64,000 nucleotides of DNA from Carboxylicivirga linearis (GCF_018271995.1 NZ_JAGUCO010000003.1:1-64000), one strand, 5' to 3'. Counted from the stretch's first letter, positions 16,918 through 27,073 are shown. Notes: generated by a model not told the origin, from the letters alone. A program made the numbers and translations.

Positions 16918-19905
16918 ATGGCAGTTGGAAAAAGACTTAGTAAAGTAGCTCGTGAATTCAATGTTGGAATTAGCACCATTGTGGAATTCTTGCATAAAAA
17001 AGGGTATAAGGTTGAAGGTAACCCTAATACAAAGGTATCTGAAGAAATGTATTCAGTACTGGCTCAAGAATACCGTAGTGATTCTAATGTAAAAAAAGAA
17101 TCAGAAAAGCTAACCAAATTGAAAGATAAATCAAGAAAAGAATCGATTTCGATCGAAGATGTTCGTGATGATCTTGACTCAGGTAGTGAAAAAGAAGAGG
17201 AAGCTCCTGCTGCCGAAGAGCGAAAAGTTGAATCAAAAGGACCCAAAGTGGTGGGCAAAATTGATTTGAATCCACCTAAAAAGGCAGAACCGAAAAAAGA
17301 GGCTCCTAAAGCTGAGGCACCGAAGGAAGAGGCTCCTAAAAAGGAAGCAGCTCCTAAGCCTGTTGAAGCGAAGAAGGAAGAACCGAAAGCAGAAAAACCT
17401 GTTGAGGAAAAGCCTAAGGTTGCCAAAAAACCTGAACACATTCCAACGAAGGTTGATCCGGTTGCTGAAACTAAGGTGGTTGGTAAGATTGATTTGAATC
17501 CGCCTAAAAAAGAGACTCCAAAAGCTGAGACTCCAAAAGCTGAGACTCCAAAAGCTGAGGCACCGAAGGAAGAGGCTCCTAAAAAGGAACAGCCAAAGCA
17601 AGAAGCACCTAAGAAGGAGGTGGTGAAGAAGGAAACTCCAAAAGTTGAGAAAAAGCCTAAAGTTGTGAAAAAGGAAGAGCAACCTAAAGAGGCCAAAGCA
17701 GAAGGAGAAAAGAAAGAGGGTGATGAAAGTGCTTTCCGTCCAACACAGGTTAAAAAATTATCTGGTCCTACAGTAGTTGGTAAAATTGATTTACCTACAA
17801 CACCAACTAAATCTGAAGGAAACAAAGAGAACGTTAAGAAGCGCAAGCGTAAGCGCATCAAAAAAGATAAAGAAAAGGTTGATATCAACCAAAAGCAACA
17901 GCAACCGCAAGGTGGCGGAGGCGATAATAAAAAGCCTCAAGGCGAAAGAAAAGATCGTCCAAAACGTAATCTGAAAGTTAAGAAACGTCCGCAAAAGGCC
18001 GAGATTAACGAAGAAGATGTACAAAAGCAAATTAAAGATACTCTTGCTCGTTTGACATCAAAAGGTAAGAGTAAGGGTGCAAAACACCGTCGTGAAAAAC
18101 GTGAGGCCCAATCGCAGCGTCAGCAAGCCGATTTGGAACAAATCGAAAAAGAAAAGTCAATATTGAAAGTAACCGAGTTTGTTACTGCCAATGAATTGGC
18201 TAACATGATGGATGTACAGGTGAATCAAATTATCTCTACTTGTATGAGTTTAGGTATGTTTGTTTCTATCAACCAACGTTTGGATGCTGAAACTCTTTCA
18301 TTAGTAGCGGAAGAATTCGGTTATACCATTGAGTTTGTGAGTGCCGATGTTGCTGAATCAATCATCGAAGAGGAGGATAAAGAGGAAGATATGATTTCTC
18401 GTCCACCGATCGTTACAGTGATGGGACACGTTGACCACGGTAAAACATCGTTGCTTGACCATATCCGTAAAGCCAACGTAATTGCCGGTGAGGCAGGGGG
18501 GATTACCCAGCACATTGGAGCTTATAGTGTAAAAATAGAAAGTGGTCGTCAGATTACCTTCTTAGATACACCGGGTCACGAGGCGTTTACTGCGATGCGT
18601 GCCCGTGGTGCTCAAATTACCGATATTGCAATTATTATTGTAGCGGCAGATGACAATGTGATGCCACAGACTGTTGAAGCAATCAATCACGCTTCTGCAG
18701 CAGGGGTGCCAATTGTATTTGCTATTAACAAAATTGATAAGCCAGGTGCTAATCCGGATAGAATTCGTGAAGAACTGGCTAATATGAATTACCTGGTTGA
18801 AGACTGGGGTGGAAAATATCAGTGTCAGGAGATATCTGCCAAGAATGGTGTGAATATTGAAGACTTGCTTGAAAAAGTATTGCTGGAAGCTGATCTTTTA
18901 GAATTGAAAGCCGATCCGAAGAAACGTGCCGTGGGTAGTGTTATTGAATCATCATTGGATAAAGGGCGTGGTTTCGTAACAACATTGTTGGTACAAGGTG
19001 GTACTTTACGTGTGGGTGATATGATGCTTTCAGGTTCGCACATTGGTCACGTTAAGGCCATGTTTAATGAGCGTAATCAAAAAGTAGAGGCTGTTGGACC
19101 ATCAGAGCCAGCTTTGGTTCTTGGATTGAATGGTGCACCACAAGCTGGTGAGCGTATCAATGTAATGGAAGATGAGCGTGAAGCGAAGGATATTGCTACC
19201 AAACGTGAACAGTTACAGCGTGAGCAAGGTATGCGTACTAAGAAACATATTACGCTGGATGAAATTGGTCGTCGTATTGCAATTGGAAACTTCCAGGAAT
19301 TAAACGTGATTGTAAAAGGTGATGTGGATGGTTCTATTGAAGCACTTTCTGACTCATTAATCAAGCTTTCTACAGAAGAAATTCAGGTTAATGTAATTCA
19401 CAAGGCGGTAGGTCAGATTTCTGAATCGGATATTATGTTGGCTGCAGCATCTAATGCGATCGTTGTAGGTTTCCAGGTACGTCCATCATTAACTGCTCGC
19501 CGAATTGCCGAGAAGGAAGAAATCGATATCCGTCTGTATTCAATTATTTACGATGCTATCGAAGAATTGAAATCAGCAATGGAAGGAATGCTTTCGCCTG
19601 AGATTAAAGAGCAAATTACCGCAACTGTTGAAATACGTGAGGTATTTAAAATCTCGAAAGTAGGTACAATTGCCGGTTGTATGGTGAAAGAAGGAAAAAT
19701 CAAGCGTACAAATAAGATACGTGTGATTCGCGAAGGTATTGTGGTTTACACAGGCGAACTTGGTTCACTGAAACGCTTTAAGGATGATGTGAAAGAGGTT
19801 GCTACTGGTTACGAATGTGGTTTGAATATCGAGAAATTCAACGATATTAAGGTAGGTGATGTAGTCGAAGCCTACGAAGAAGTAGAAGTAAGCAGAAAGT
19901 TGTAA
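16918..19905 (+). CDS. infB: Translation initiation factor IF-2
   Basis: IF-2 is the GTPase that places initiator fMet-tRNA on the 30S subunit and promotes subunit joining. The 995 residues comprise an IF2-N-like fold (about 1-55) and a long charged Lys/Pro/Glu/Ala region (about 75-400) with internal duplications. A second IF2-N-like segment (about 415-475) precedes the G domain: G1 GHVDHGKT at 503-510, DTPGHEAF near 550, NKID near 603. Beta-barrel and C-terminal tRNA-binding domains follow. The VVGKIDL motif recurs three times in the low-complexity arm. Upstream of the gene, TATATTTG at 16857-16864 could be an internal promoter box, but no -33 element accompanies it. A strong terminator follows. 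Confidence 0.97.
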   Translation: MAVGKRLSKVAREFNVGISTIVEFLHKKGYKVEGNPNTKVSEEMYSVLAQEYRSDSNVKKESEKLTKLKDKSRKESISIEDVRDDLDSGSEKEEEAPAAEERKVESKGPKVVGKIDLNPPKKAEPKKEAPKAEAPKEEAPKKEAAPKPVEAKKEEPKAEKPVEEKPKVAKKPEHIPTKVDPVAETKVVGKIDLNPPKKETPKAETPKAETPKAEAPKEEAPKKEQPKQEAPKKEVVKKETPKVEKKPKVVKKEEQPKEAKAEGEKKEGDESAFRPTQVKKLSGPTVVGKIDLPTTPTKSEGNKENVKKRKRKRIKKDKEKVDINQKQQQPQGGGGDNKKPQGERKDRPKRNLKVKKRPQKAEINEEDVQKQIKDTLARLTSKGKSKGAKHRREKREAQSQRQQADLEQIEKEKSILKVTEFVTANELANMMDVQVNQIISTCMSLGMFVSINQRLDAETLSLVAEEFGYTIEFVSADVAESIIEEEDKEEDMISRPPIVTVMGHVDHGKTSLLDHIRKANVIAGEAGGITQHIGAYSVKIESGRQITFLDTPGHEAFTAMRARGAQITDIAIIIVAADDNVMPQTVEAINHASAAGVPIVFAINKIDKPGANPDRIREELANMNYLVEDWGGKYQCQEISAKNGVNIEDLLEKVLLEADLLELKADPKKRAVGSVIESSLDKGRGFVTTLLVQGGTLRVGDMMLSGSHIGHVKAMFNERNQKVEAVGPSEPALVLGLNGAPQAGERINVMEDEREAKDIATKREQLQREQGMRTKKHITLDEIGRRIAIGNFQELNVIVKGDVDGSIEALSDSLIKLSTEEIQVNVIHKAVGQISESDIMLAAASNAIVVGFQVRPSLTARRIAEKEEIDIRLYSIIYDAIEELKSAMEGMLSPEIKEQITATVEIREVFKISKVGTIAGCMVKEGKIKRTNKIRVIREGIVVYTGELGSLKRFKDDVKEVATGYECGLNIEKFNDIKVGDVVEAYEEVEVSRKL
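17308..17589 (+). repeat. Internal DNA repeats in infB
   Basis: A 39-nt sequence (17308-17346) recurs exactly at 17551-17589. Three perfect tandem copies of a 15-nt unit, gagactccaaaagct, lie at 17512-17556 and encode ETPKA repeats. The repeats stay in frame and sit in the disordered arm, so copy number could change by slippage without breaking the protein. Confidence 0.9.
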
Positions 19906-19926
19906 ATCAACTTTAAGATATATCAG

Positions 19927-19954
19927 AGCCCGGCTAAATTAGTCGGGCTTTTTT
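19927..19954 (+). terminator. Intrinsic terminator after infB
   Basis: A 9-bp stem with one G:T pair (19927-19935 against 19941-19949) and a 5-nt loop is followed by a T tract. Confidence 0.85.
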
Positions 19955-19977
19955 ATTGTTCAAGAAATTGAATAAAT

Positions 19978-20007
19978 AAAAAAGCAGCCAAATAATTAGC
20001 TGCTTTT
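19978..20007 (-). terminator. Intrinsic terminator after pdxA
   Basis: On the minus strand GCAGC and GCTGC arms (outer A:T pairs extend the stem) are followed by TTTTTT, 21 nt after the pdxA stop. Confidence 0.75.
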
Positions 20008-20028
20008 AAAAAATTGAAAATTATCTTT

Positions 20029-21093
20029 TTATTCGTTCCCTTCTAACTCGCTTAAATCATGAGTTTTCAATGGGTTTTTATGAAGTTCTTTGTTTTCGGC
20101 CCTGTTATGGCAAACATCAATAGCTAAATAAACAGCCTGACGGAATGATTCAAAATTAGCCTTATCCTGACCGGCAATTTCAAAAGCAGTTCCATGGTCT
20201 GGTGAAGTGCGAATAAAAGGCAATCCAGCAGTGTAATTTACTCCTTTTGAAAAGGTCAATGCTTTAAACGGAGCCAATCCCTGATCGTGATACATTGCCA
20301 GGATAGCATCAAAATTTTTGAATTGTTCGCTTCCAAATAATCCATCAGCAGGATATGGACCTAAAGCCATAATTCCTTCTTTTTTGGCTTCATCTAATGC
20401 CGGAATGATAATATCCTGCTCTTCTGTTCCCAACACTCCCTGATCGCCAGCATGGGGATTCAACCCTAATACTGCAATTCTGGGTTTACGTATAGAAAAA
20501 TCCATTACCAGGGTTTCATTAAGTGTACGTAACTTGGTTAGAATCGATTCTTTAGTGATTTTAGAAGGAACATCTTTAAGAGCAACATGTCCGGCTACTA
20601 CACCTACCTTCATGTTTTCAGAAACCATAAGCATTAAGGCCTTGCCATCTCCAGCTTGTTGTTCTAGGTACTCAGTATGTCCCGGAAAATTAAAAGACTC
20701 TGATTGGATATTCTTTTTGTTGATAGGAGCTGTTACCAAAACATCAATCTTACCTTCTTTAAGGTCTGTTACAGCCAACTCCAGCGCTTTAAAAGCAGCA
20801 TCACCACCAATGGTAGTTGTCTTGCCTAATTCAACCCTGATGTTATCATCCAAACAGTTGATAATATTGATACGCTTATTATGAGCATCATCAACATTAC
20901 GAATGCTGTTTAAGCTAAAATTAGGAATGTTTAAAGCTTTCCGATGATAAGCAGCTACTTTAGATGAGCCGTAAATAACAGGGATGAAAGACTCGAATAT
21001 ACGGTTGTCGGCAAGTGTTTTAAAAATAACTTCATAACCAATGCCATTAATATCGCCATGGGTTATACCGACTTTTATTTTGTTTTCACTCAT
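20029..21093 (-). CDS. pdxA: 4-hydroxythreonine-4-phosphate dehydrogenase PdxA
   Basis: Oxidises 4-phosphohydroxy-L-threonine with NAD in the deoxyxylulose 5-phosphate-dependent route to pyridoxal phosphate (vitamin B6). The 354 residues carry the family signatures GDINGIGYEV near the N-terminus, TAPINKKNI, the metal-binding FPGHTEYLEQ and AMYHDQGLAPFK, and a C-terminal RTSPDHGTAFEIAG. The Dxr enzyme encoded at 27074-28234 consumes deoxyxylulose 5-phosphate, the precursor shared with this pathway. It has its own downstream terminator. Confidence 0.96.
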   Translation of the reverse strand: MSENKIKVGITHGDINGIGYEVIFKTLADNRIFESFIPVIYGSSKVAAYHRKALNIPNFSLNSIRNVDDAHNKRINIINCLDDNIRVELGKTTTIGGDAAFKALELAVTDLKEGKIDVLVTAPINKKNIQSESFNFPGHTEYLEQQAGDGKALMLMVSENMKVGVVAGHVALKDVPSKITKESILTKLRTLNETLVMDFSIRKPRIAVLGLNPHAGDQGVLGTEEQDIIIPALDEAKKEGIMALGPYPADGLFGSEQFKNFDAILAMYHDQGLAPFKALTFSKGVNYTAGLPFIRTSPDHGTAFEIAGQDKANFESFRQAVYLAIDVCHNRAENKELHKNPLKTHDLSELEGNE

Positions 21094-21205
21094 ATTTATG
21101 CTGTTGTGCCTCTAGTAGACGATTTATCAGACTAAAGTAATAAAAATGACTCATTAGCCCGAATAAAACCAGAGCGATTGTATTATTTACCTAAATCCTT
21201 TGTGT

Positions 21206-22639
21206 TTACGATCTGCTTTTAAGAAAATCATAAAGCAAACGGACTCCAACACCAGATGCGCCAAATCCTCTATAACTATCTTCCTTTCTTACGAATGCTG
21301 GTCCGGCAATATCAAGGTGAATCCAGGGTGCCTCAACAAAATGACTTAAGAATTTACCTGCTGTGATAGAACCTCCTTCGCGTCCACCAATATTTTTGAT
21401 GTCTGCCACTTCTGATTTAATTAAATCATCATAATCATCCCAGAATGGAAATTGTACAACACGTTCGTTCACTCTATAGCCACTCTTGGTTAATTCATCA
21501 AAAATAGTACTATCCGCTGTACCCATTCCTACCGTCGCATAATGTCCAATGGCCATAACAGCACTTCCGGTAAGCGTTGCCAGATCAATAACCAATTCCG
21601 GGTCGTACTTTTTAGAGTAACTTAAAGCGTCAGCTAAAATCAAACGACCTTCGGCATCAGTGTTTAGTATTTCAACAGTTGTACCGTTATGCATCGAGAG
21701 AATATCGCCTGGAACAATTGCATTGCCTCCAGGTCGGTTATCAGTTGCCGGAATTAATCCAATAACATGAACCGGTAATTTATTGGCTGAAACAGCTGTA
21801 AGTGCACCAACAACAGATGCAGCACCACCCATATCCGATTTCATGTCGTCTAAACTTCCCGGAGGAGTTTTTAGGTTAATGCCACCTGTATCAAAAACAA
21901 CTCCTTTACCAACCAAAACAACTGGTTTAGTATTGGTAGCATTTTGGGGTTTCCATTCCAAAATATGAAAAGCCGGAGGGTCAATGCTACCTTTGTTTAC
22001 TCCAAGTAATCCACCAAACTTAAGCGACTCAAGTTTAGTTTTATTAAATATTTCAACGGTGAAGCCATGTTTTTCACCAAGCTGCTCAATCGTTTTTGAT
22101 AATTCTGCCACATCCATGGTAGAAACAGGCTCATTAACTAAATCGCGCGTTGCAAATACACTTTCACAAAGCAATTGTAGTTCATTTAAATCTTCTTGAT
22201 TAACTACAGGTGTAGCCACCCAGATGTTGAACTCACCAAAGCTTTTATCCTTCTTACTAAGATATTTATCGAATTGATATGTTGAGAGAGCCAATCCTTC
22301 AGTCAATGCCAGAACAGCTTCTTTGTTGCCAGTTGAATCATAGACGCAGATTGCTTCTTCTTTATCTTTACGCATGCCTGAAGTGATGGTGTGACCATTT
22401 TTGCGCAGTACTTCAAGTGATTTATCGTTTAATTCACCTTTATCAACAATTACAACATAGTAAGTTATGTTGTATGCCTTGATGGTGATTAACTTTTCTT
22501 TGGCTTCTTCTTTAAGCTTTACATATGCTAAAGCATCAGCATTAAAGCCAAAATCTTTTAAAGATGAAGTGTCATTTACTAAAAACAGGTTTCTAACACC
22601 GCTTGGTTTTTCGCTGGTGTGTTTTATTTTAAGTATCAT
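21206..22639 (-). CDS. M17 leucyl aminopeptidase
   Basis: A cytoplasmic two-metal aminopeptidase of the M17 (PepA) family, 477 residues. The C-terminal catalytic domain has the metal and active-site motifs VGKGVVFDTGGINLK, KSDMGGAASV and the signature NTDAEGRLILADAL. The N-terminal domain (about 1-165) is variable, as usual. It lies 20 nt after an unrecognised 134-residue gene in a long minus-strand run and probably serves general peptide turnover. Confidence 0.92.
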   Translation of the reverse strand: MILKIKHTSEKPSGVRNLFLVNDTSSLKDFGFNADALAYVKLKEEAKEKLITIKAYNITYYVVIVDKGELNDKSLEVLRKNGHTITSGMRKDKEEAICVYDSTGNKEAVLALTEGLALSTYQFDKYLSKKDKSFGEFNIWVATPVVNQEDLNELQLLCESVFATRDLVNEPVSTMDVAELSKTIEQLGEKHGFTVEIFNKTKLESLKFGGLLGVNKGSIDPPAFHILEWKPQNATNTKPVVLVGKGVVFDTGGINLKTPPGSLDDMKSDMGGAASVVGALTAVSANKLPVHVIGLIPATDNRPGGNAIVPGDILSMHNGTTVEILNTDAEGRLILADALSYSKKYDPELVIDLATLTGSAVMAIGHYATVGMGTADSTIFDELTKSGYRVNERVVQFPFWDDYDDLIKSEVADIKNIGGREGGSITAGKFLSHFVEAPWIHLDIAGPAFVRKEDSYRGFGASGVGVRLLYDFLKSRS

Positions 22640-22659
22640 GTTATTTTAAATTACAGTTA

Positions 22660-23064
22660 TTAGATATCCAACAAATTAGAATCACTTTCGGTTGATGAAT
22701 TTTGTGCTTTAAAGTACTCACGAATCATTACCTTTTTTAATTCGCGATGTATTATAAGTTCAGTTAAAGCATCTTCGTAACTGGCATCAATCATTTCTTG
22801 CTGATATTGTGCTACCTGATTTTCGGTTACATCAATACGATACAAGAAGCTTAGAAAACGGGTATAATGCTCACCTAAAATGGCATTAATATGTGTTTTC
22901 ATCTGCCCGAAAAGTTCATCATAAAAGTTCTCTACACTACCTGAAAAAGTCACTTCAAGTCCAAATTCAGCAAAGTCTTTTATAATCTGAGCTGCCGTTT
23001 TTCTAATTAAATCTTCGCGGGAGCATGCTTGCAGCAGAGCTTGTCGATTGAGTTCGGGAAGCAT
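22660..23064 (-). CDS. Unrecognised small protein (134 residues)
   Basis: I do not recognise the family. It looks mostly helical (no signal peptide, no membrane segment, no cysteine cluster) with an acidic, serine-rich tail, NSSTESDSNLLDI. Its start codon overlaps the stop of the preceding DUF4837 gene in a TAATG arrangement, which suggests coupled translation. The M17 aminopeptidase follows after 20 nt. The tight packing and ordinary composition support a real gene. Function cannot be assigned from sequence. Confidence 0.75.
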   Translation of the reverse strand: MLPELNRQALLQACSREDLIRKTAAQIIKDFAEFGLEVTFSGSVENFYDELFGQMKTHINAILGEHYTRFLSFLYRIDVTENQVAQYQQEMIDASYEDALTELIIHRELKKVMIREYFKAQNSSTESDSNLLDI

Positions 23065-24059
23065 TATTTAAGAAAGTTAAAGGTGTACATTAATGCTTCA
23101 AGTTGTCTTATCTTATCTCTTTTATCTGGTTTTTCAGGAGAGTAAACAAATCCATCGGTAACAACCACTCTATTGTTGGCTACATCATGGTGTGCATGCA
23201 ATATAAAAGCCCCACCCATCATGTCGTTCTGAACTTTCCATAAACCTCTTAACTCCACCACTGGTATATCGTTAATGGTAGTCTTTTTGTATACTGGAGG
23301 GTATTTATGTTCTGTGGTCATATACGATCCGGCACTAGGGCCCGGAATATTTTTATGGAGGATTGAATCTCTTTTATTAAGTAAATATTCTCTTGAGAAA
23401 GTTCCTTCACCAATATACGGGAATTCATAAACCATAAAGCCTTGACTTCCCCATTCCGTATCTTCTCCCAGCCATGTAATTCCAGGTTTGGTATTACGTT
23501 TCTTAAAATTAGCAGGAATGTTTAGTTTCACGTTCCATACTTTCTTAATAGTATCAATTAATTCAGAATTAGGAGTTGCTTTAAAGTATTGAATGTTGCG
23601 CTCTCTTTCAGCACGGTTGAAGAAACTTAACATTTTCATGGTGTGCCTTTCAACTATTTGGCGCATGGCAACAGTGTCTTTAGCCGAAATACGAACCATT
23701 GACTGAGGTCGAGCCCAATAGTCGCGATAATACTTAATGGTATCGGTTTTGATATTGGGAGAAACGTCTGTTACAATAAGGTTCCTGAATGTTTTAAAAT
23801 ACGATGAGAAACCTCGGTGAGGAGTTATGAGCATATCAAAATGCGGTTCTTCTTGAGGAAGCCCCAGGTACAATTCAAGTACAGCTCTTTGAAGCTCTTT
23901 TCCTGCTTCTGATTGTTTTATTTTATCATCCATCACAATAAGAAGTTCTCCAGCTTTACCGGCAACATTAGGTTTTGCATTGCTTTTTTTATCCTTACAG
24001 GAAAAAAGCAGTAAGCTCACTAAAAGGAGCAGTCCGTATTGTTTGATGTATTTACTCAT
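23064..24059 (-). CDS. DUF4837 family lipoprotein
   Basis: A 331-residue predicted lipoprotein. A hydrophobic N-terminus (YGLLLLVSLLLFSC) ends at lipobox cysteine C21, followed by CKDKKS. The body resembles the Bacteroidota family DUF4837, with its VELRGLW segment followed by the MGGAFILHA stretch. No enzymatic motif is visible and the role is unknown. It overlaps the next gene by one base and lies 21 nt after a lytic transglycosylase, which suggests an envelope role. Confidence 0.82.
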   Translation of the reverse strand: MSKYIKQYGLLLLVSLLLFSCKDKKSNAKPNVAGKAGELLIVMDDKIKQSEAGKELQRAVLELYLGLPQEEPHFDMLITPHRGFSSYFKTFRNLIVTDVSPNIKTDTIKYYRDYWARPQSMVRISAKDTVAMRQIVERHTMKMLSFFNRAERERNIQYFKATPNSELIDTIKKVWNVKLNIPANFKKRNTKPGITWLGEDTEWGSQGFMVYEFPYIGEGTFSREYLLNKRDSILHKNIPGPSAGSYMTTEHKYPPVYKKTTINDIPVVELRGLWKVQNDMMGGAFILHAHHDVANNRVVVTDGFVYSPEKPDKRDKIRQLEALMYTFNFLK

Positions 24060-24080
24060 AATAAATTGATTTTATATCTG

Positions 24081-25277
24081 TTATTCAGTTGCCAAAAGGC
24101 TTTCTTTCCAATTTAGTTTTTCAGGATGCAATATCTCACCAACAACAAAAAAATATCGATCATCTTTCAGGGGGTGCCATACAATTAATTGCTGCCCCAC
24201 ATACAAATCTCTATTCTTCATTTTGTTCCATTGCATAATGTCACTAATGCGACAATAATGGTCAATGGCTATTTTATGGAAATATTCTCCTTTACTAACT
24301 ATATGTTTTACTTTTTTACGGCCTGAGATATCTCCAATCGGTCTGATATTCACAACAGGTCCGCCTGCTTCTTCCAAACTTTTTTCTGACTTGACAAAAT
24401 TGACAATGTTAGATTTGGGTAGAAAAATACGAGTGGGTTCATCATTAGCCGGAATAAAATCTTTGGTGAAAGAAGGATTTAGCCAGCGCAGAATATCAAG
24501 AGATGTACCTGATGCTTTACTTACTTGTTGAAAAGTCAGAGGTTTTGATACATAAACGGTATCAACGTCATTAAATGCGAGTAACGGAGGATTGGCTGAT
24601 ACTTCATGACGGTTGTAATTATTCATTACATAATTTACAGCAATAAAGGCAGGTACGTAACTTTTTACAGCTGCTGGCAAGTACGGTTGTAACTCCCAAA
24701 AATCAGTTTTACCACCCGATCGTTCAATGGCTTTTTGTACCACGCCAATACCTCCATTATAGGCAGCCAGTGCCAATTGCCAGTCGTTTAAATTGTGATA
24801 TAAATATTGAAGGTATTTACATGCGGCTTCGGTGCTTTTTACCGGATCACAGCGTTCATCAACATAAGTATCAACCTTTAGTTCAAACATTTTAGAGGCA
24901 TGATACAGAAACTGCCATAGCCCCATTGCTCCAGATTTTGATTTGGCTTTTGGATCCAATGCTGATTCAACAATTGCCAGATACTTTAATTCAATTGGTA
25001 AATCATATTTTGCCAGATACTCTTCGAACAGAGGGAAGTACATTTCGGAACGGCCAATTATATTGGACAAATGTTCGCGACGTTTTACGGTGTATACTTC
25101 AATAAAGGCTTGAACCTGTGAATTATAATCGAGATGAATAGGCGTTTTTTGATCCAGTTCCTGGAGTCTGTTTTTATACATCCAATCCGGATAATGAGGT
25201 AAAAGTGCTTCGGCACTTTTTTGAGCTAAAACATGCTGAAAAGCCAGTAAACTCAGTAATAAAACAACAATCCTCAT
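24081..25277 (-). CDS. Membrane-bound lytic transglycosylase (MltD-like, LysM)
   Basis: Cleaves peptidoglycan glycan strands with formation of anhydromuramic ends. The 398-residue protein has a signal peptide (about 1-18, cleaved near VLA-Q). A family 1 lytic transglycosylase (SLT) domain (about 85-215) follows, with catalytic Glu in AIVESALDPKAKSKSGAMG, then GLWQF and AYNGG. The C-terminus carries a LysM-type peptidoglycan-binding module (about 325-375, VSKGEYFHKIAIDHYCRISD). This matches MltD-like proteins. It follows tatA on the same strand but is separated from it by a terminator. Confidence 0.92.
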   Translation of the reverse strand: MRIVVLLLSLLAFQHVLAQKSAEALLPHYPDWMYKNRLQELDQKTPIHLDYNSQVQAFIEVYTVKRREHLSNIIGRSEMYFPLFEEYLAKYDLPIELKYLAIVESALDPKAKSKSGAMGLWQFLYHASKMFELKVDTYVDERCDPVKSTEAACKYLQYLYHNLNDWQLALAAYNGGIGVVQKAIERSGGKTDFWELQPYLPAAVKSYVPAFIAVNYVMNNYNRHEVSANPPLLAFNDVDTVYVSKPLTFQQVSKASGTSLDILRWLNPSFTKDFIPANDEPTRIFLPKSNIVNFVKSEKSLEEAGGPVVNIRPIGDISGRKKVKHIVSKGEYFHKIAIDHYCRISDIMQWNKMKNRDLYVGQQLIVWHPLKDDRYFFVVGEILHPEKLNWKESLLATE

Positions 25278-25316
25278 CTCGCATCCTGTTTTAGAAAGGG
25301 TATAGTATTAATATAC

Positions 25317-25349
25317 AAAAAGGCCAAACCTCTAGGTTAGAGGCGGCCT
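25317..25349 (-). terminator. Intrinsic terminator after tatA
   Basis: Minus-strand AGGCC/GGCCT outer arms enclose a perfect CCTCTA/TAGAGG inner stem and are followed by TTTT. It separates tatA from the transglycosylase gene. Confidence 0.75.
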
Positions 25350-25371
25350 GAATATGTTTGTAAAACCACCT

Positions 25372-25590
25372 TTACTCGGCAGTTTTATTTTCTTTTTTGT
25401 CTTTGTCGTCAGAAGATTTATCAGCGCCCTCTTCATTACGGGCTTTTTTAAACTCCTTCATTCCTTGGCCCAGGCCTTTCATCAACTCAGGAATTTTACG
25501 ACCTCCAAATAATAATAATAAAGCCAATATTATTAATATCCATTCTGGTCCACCTGGTAGGGCCCAAAGCATAACGTAAGCTAGATTCAT
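25372..25590 (-). CDS. tatA: Twin-arginine translocase subunit TatA
   Basis: TatA forms the pore of the Tat system, which exports folded proteins. The 72 residues have the canonical layout. A single membrane helix (about 13-28, [16 protein letters not shown]) is followed by the [23 protein letters not shown] amphipathic helix and a highly charged tail rich in Lys, Asp and Glu. TatB would look similar, but the tail is short. A TAAATTTG box lies upstream (25620-25613). Confidence 0.92.
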   Translation of the reverse strand: MNLAYVMLWALPGGPEWILIILALLLLFGGRKIPELMKGLGQGMKEFKKARNEEGADKSSDDKDKKENKTAE

Positions 25591-25612
25591 CGTAAATTGG
25601 TTTTTGTTACTA

Positions 25613-25620
25613 CAAATTTA
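25613..25620 (-). promoter_or_regulatory. Candidate -7 box for tatA
   Basis: Minus-strand TAAATTTG fits TAnnTTTG, 23 nt before the tatA start. No clear -33 element is present. Confidence 0.35.
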
Positions 25621-25631
25621 ATTAATTGCCC

Positions 25632-26951
25632 TTATTTAAAGAAGGCTTTAAAGATATCATTTCCGTTGGCAAAAAGAAGCAATCCAAGTAATAATATCAT
25701 ACCTGTAATCTGAGCATATTCCATAAATTTATCACCCGGTTTACGTCCTGTAACTATTTCGTAAAGTAAGAATAATACGTGTCCACCGTCAAGAGCCGGA
25801 ATAGGCAAGATATTCATAAATGCCAGGATTAGTGAAATTAGCCCCGTGTTAAACCAAAAGGTTGACCAGTCCCAGCTAGAAGGGAAAAGTTTTCCCATTG
25901 CGCCAAAACCACCAACTTGTTTAGCACCTTCTTTGGTAAATATCAAGCGCATTTGTTTTACGTAGTTGATAAGGATTTCGAATCCCATCTTAAAACCTTT
26001 AGGAAAGGCTTCCCATAATCCATATTGGTGTCTTTTTATAGCAGCATAACCAGTAGCGCCACTAGCATCAAAACCCAATGTTGCATTTTCTGATACCTGC
26101 GCAAGCAATGTCATCGGTTGGCCTTCGCGATATATTCCTAAATCAATGTCTTTCCCTTTCTGGTTTTGCATCTCATTTGTAAAATCATTGAAAAAGGCTG
26201 TTGATTTATTATTGATGCTTACTATGCTATCACCTGCTAAAAGACCCGCTTTTGCGGCGTTCGTGTTTTTCATCACTTCGGCAACAACAACAGGAGTTCT
26301 TATTCCAGCAAAATCCTTTACCTCGTTTTTTAAATAGGTTTGATCATATTCTTCAGGGATGTTAATGGTAATGATTTCATCACCACGTTTAACTGTTAAT
26401 TGTTTACCATCTTCAAAAAGAATAAGACGGGCAATATCACCGCTCGATTCAACATTGAAATCATCCACCTTTAGTACGATGTCTCCGTCTTGTAAACCAA
26501 TTTGATGACCAACCTCGTGGTAATACAAACCGTATTTAGCTGTTTCAACCGGCATGTAAGATTCGCCCCAGGTGTAAAGCATCATCCAGAAAATAAATAA
26601 TGCTGTGATGAAGTTAACAACTACACCACCTACCATCACTAACAGTCTTTGCCAAGCTGGTTTTGATCTGAATTCCCAAGGTTGAGCCGGCTGTTCCATG
26701 GCTTCTTTATCCATCGACTCGTCTATCATACCGGCAATTTTTACATAACCACCTAAAGGCAACCATCCAACACCGTATTCAGTTTCTCCCTTTTTAAATT
26801 TAAATAATGAGAACCATGGATTGAAAAATAAATAAAATTTCTCAACCCTGATTTTAAAAAGTCGGGCAAAGAAGAAATGTCCAAACTCATGTAAAATAAC
26901 AAGGATGGAAAGGCTCAGAATTAATTGAACGGCTTTTATAAAAATATCCAT
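25632..26951 (-). CDS. rseP: RIP metalloprotease RseP (M50)
   Basis: A site-2 protease of the inner membrane that cuts membrane-anchored regulators such as anti-sigma factors. The 439 residues begin with a membrane helix bearing the zinc motif HEFGH (H21, E22, H25). A second membrane region and a PDZ pair (about 125-290, including NTNAAKAGLLAGDSI) follow. The C-terminal helices carry NILPIPALDGGHV, which supplies the third zinc ligand. It lies downstream of dxr, a very common pairing. Confidence 0.95.
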   Translation of the reverse strand: MDIFIKAVQLILSLSILVILHEFGHFFFARLFKIRVEKFYLFFNPWFSLFKFKKGETEYGVGWLPLGGYVKIAGMIDESMDKEAMEQPAQPWEFRSKPAWQRLLVMVGGVVVNFITALFIFWMMLYTWGESYMPVETAKYGLYYHEVGHQIGLQDGDIVLKVDDFNVESSGDIARLILFEDGKQLTVKRGDEIITINIPEEYDQTYLKNEVKDFAGIRTPVVVAEVMKNTNAAKAGLLAGDSIVSINNKSTAFFNDFTNEMQNQKGKDIDLGIYREGQPMTLLAQVSENATLGFDASGATGYAAIKRHQYGLWEAFPKGFKMGFEILINYVKQMRLIFTKEGAKQVGGFGAMGKLFPSSWDWSTFWFNTGLISLILAFMNILPIPALDGGHVLFLLYEIVTGRKPGDKFMEYAQITGMILLLGLLLFANGNDIFKAFFK

Positions 26952-26977
26952 TAATTTCAGTTTTCGTAATTAAGCAA

Positions 26978-26985
26978 CAAATATA
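26978..26985 (-). promoter_or_regulatory. Candidate -7 box for rseP
   Basis: Minus-strand TATATTTG fits TAnnTTTG, 26 nt before the rseP start, in the 122-nt gap after dxr. The nearest TTTG is only 12 nt upstream. Confidence 0.4.
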
Positions 26986-27073
26986 TCTTTTTCTATTCAA
27001 ATGGGTTTAAATAAAAGTGAGATTGGACACCTAACGGTTGTTTCCAGAATAAAACTTTAATAAAACCGGTAAT

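Noticed and set aside
17512-17556. Short tandem repeats as a possible CRISPR-like array
   Set aside because: The units are contiguous 15-mers in frame within infB with no spacers and no cas genes nearby.
17064-17888. Long open frame on the minus strand, rich in Ser and Phe
   Set aside because: It is the mirror of the Lys/Pro/Glu repeat region of infB. The composition follows from the repeats and there is no start signal or family match.
25372-25590. TatB instead of TatA
   Set aside because: The tail is short and the FGGRKIPEL segment is TatA-like; the two cannot be separated with certainty, but TatA is the better fit.
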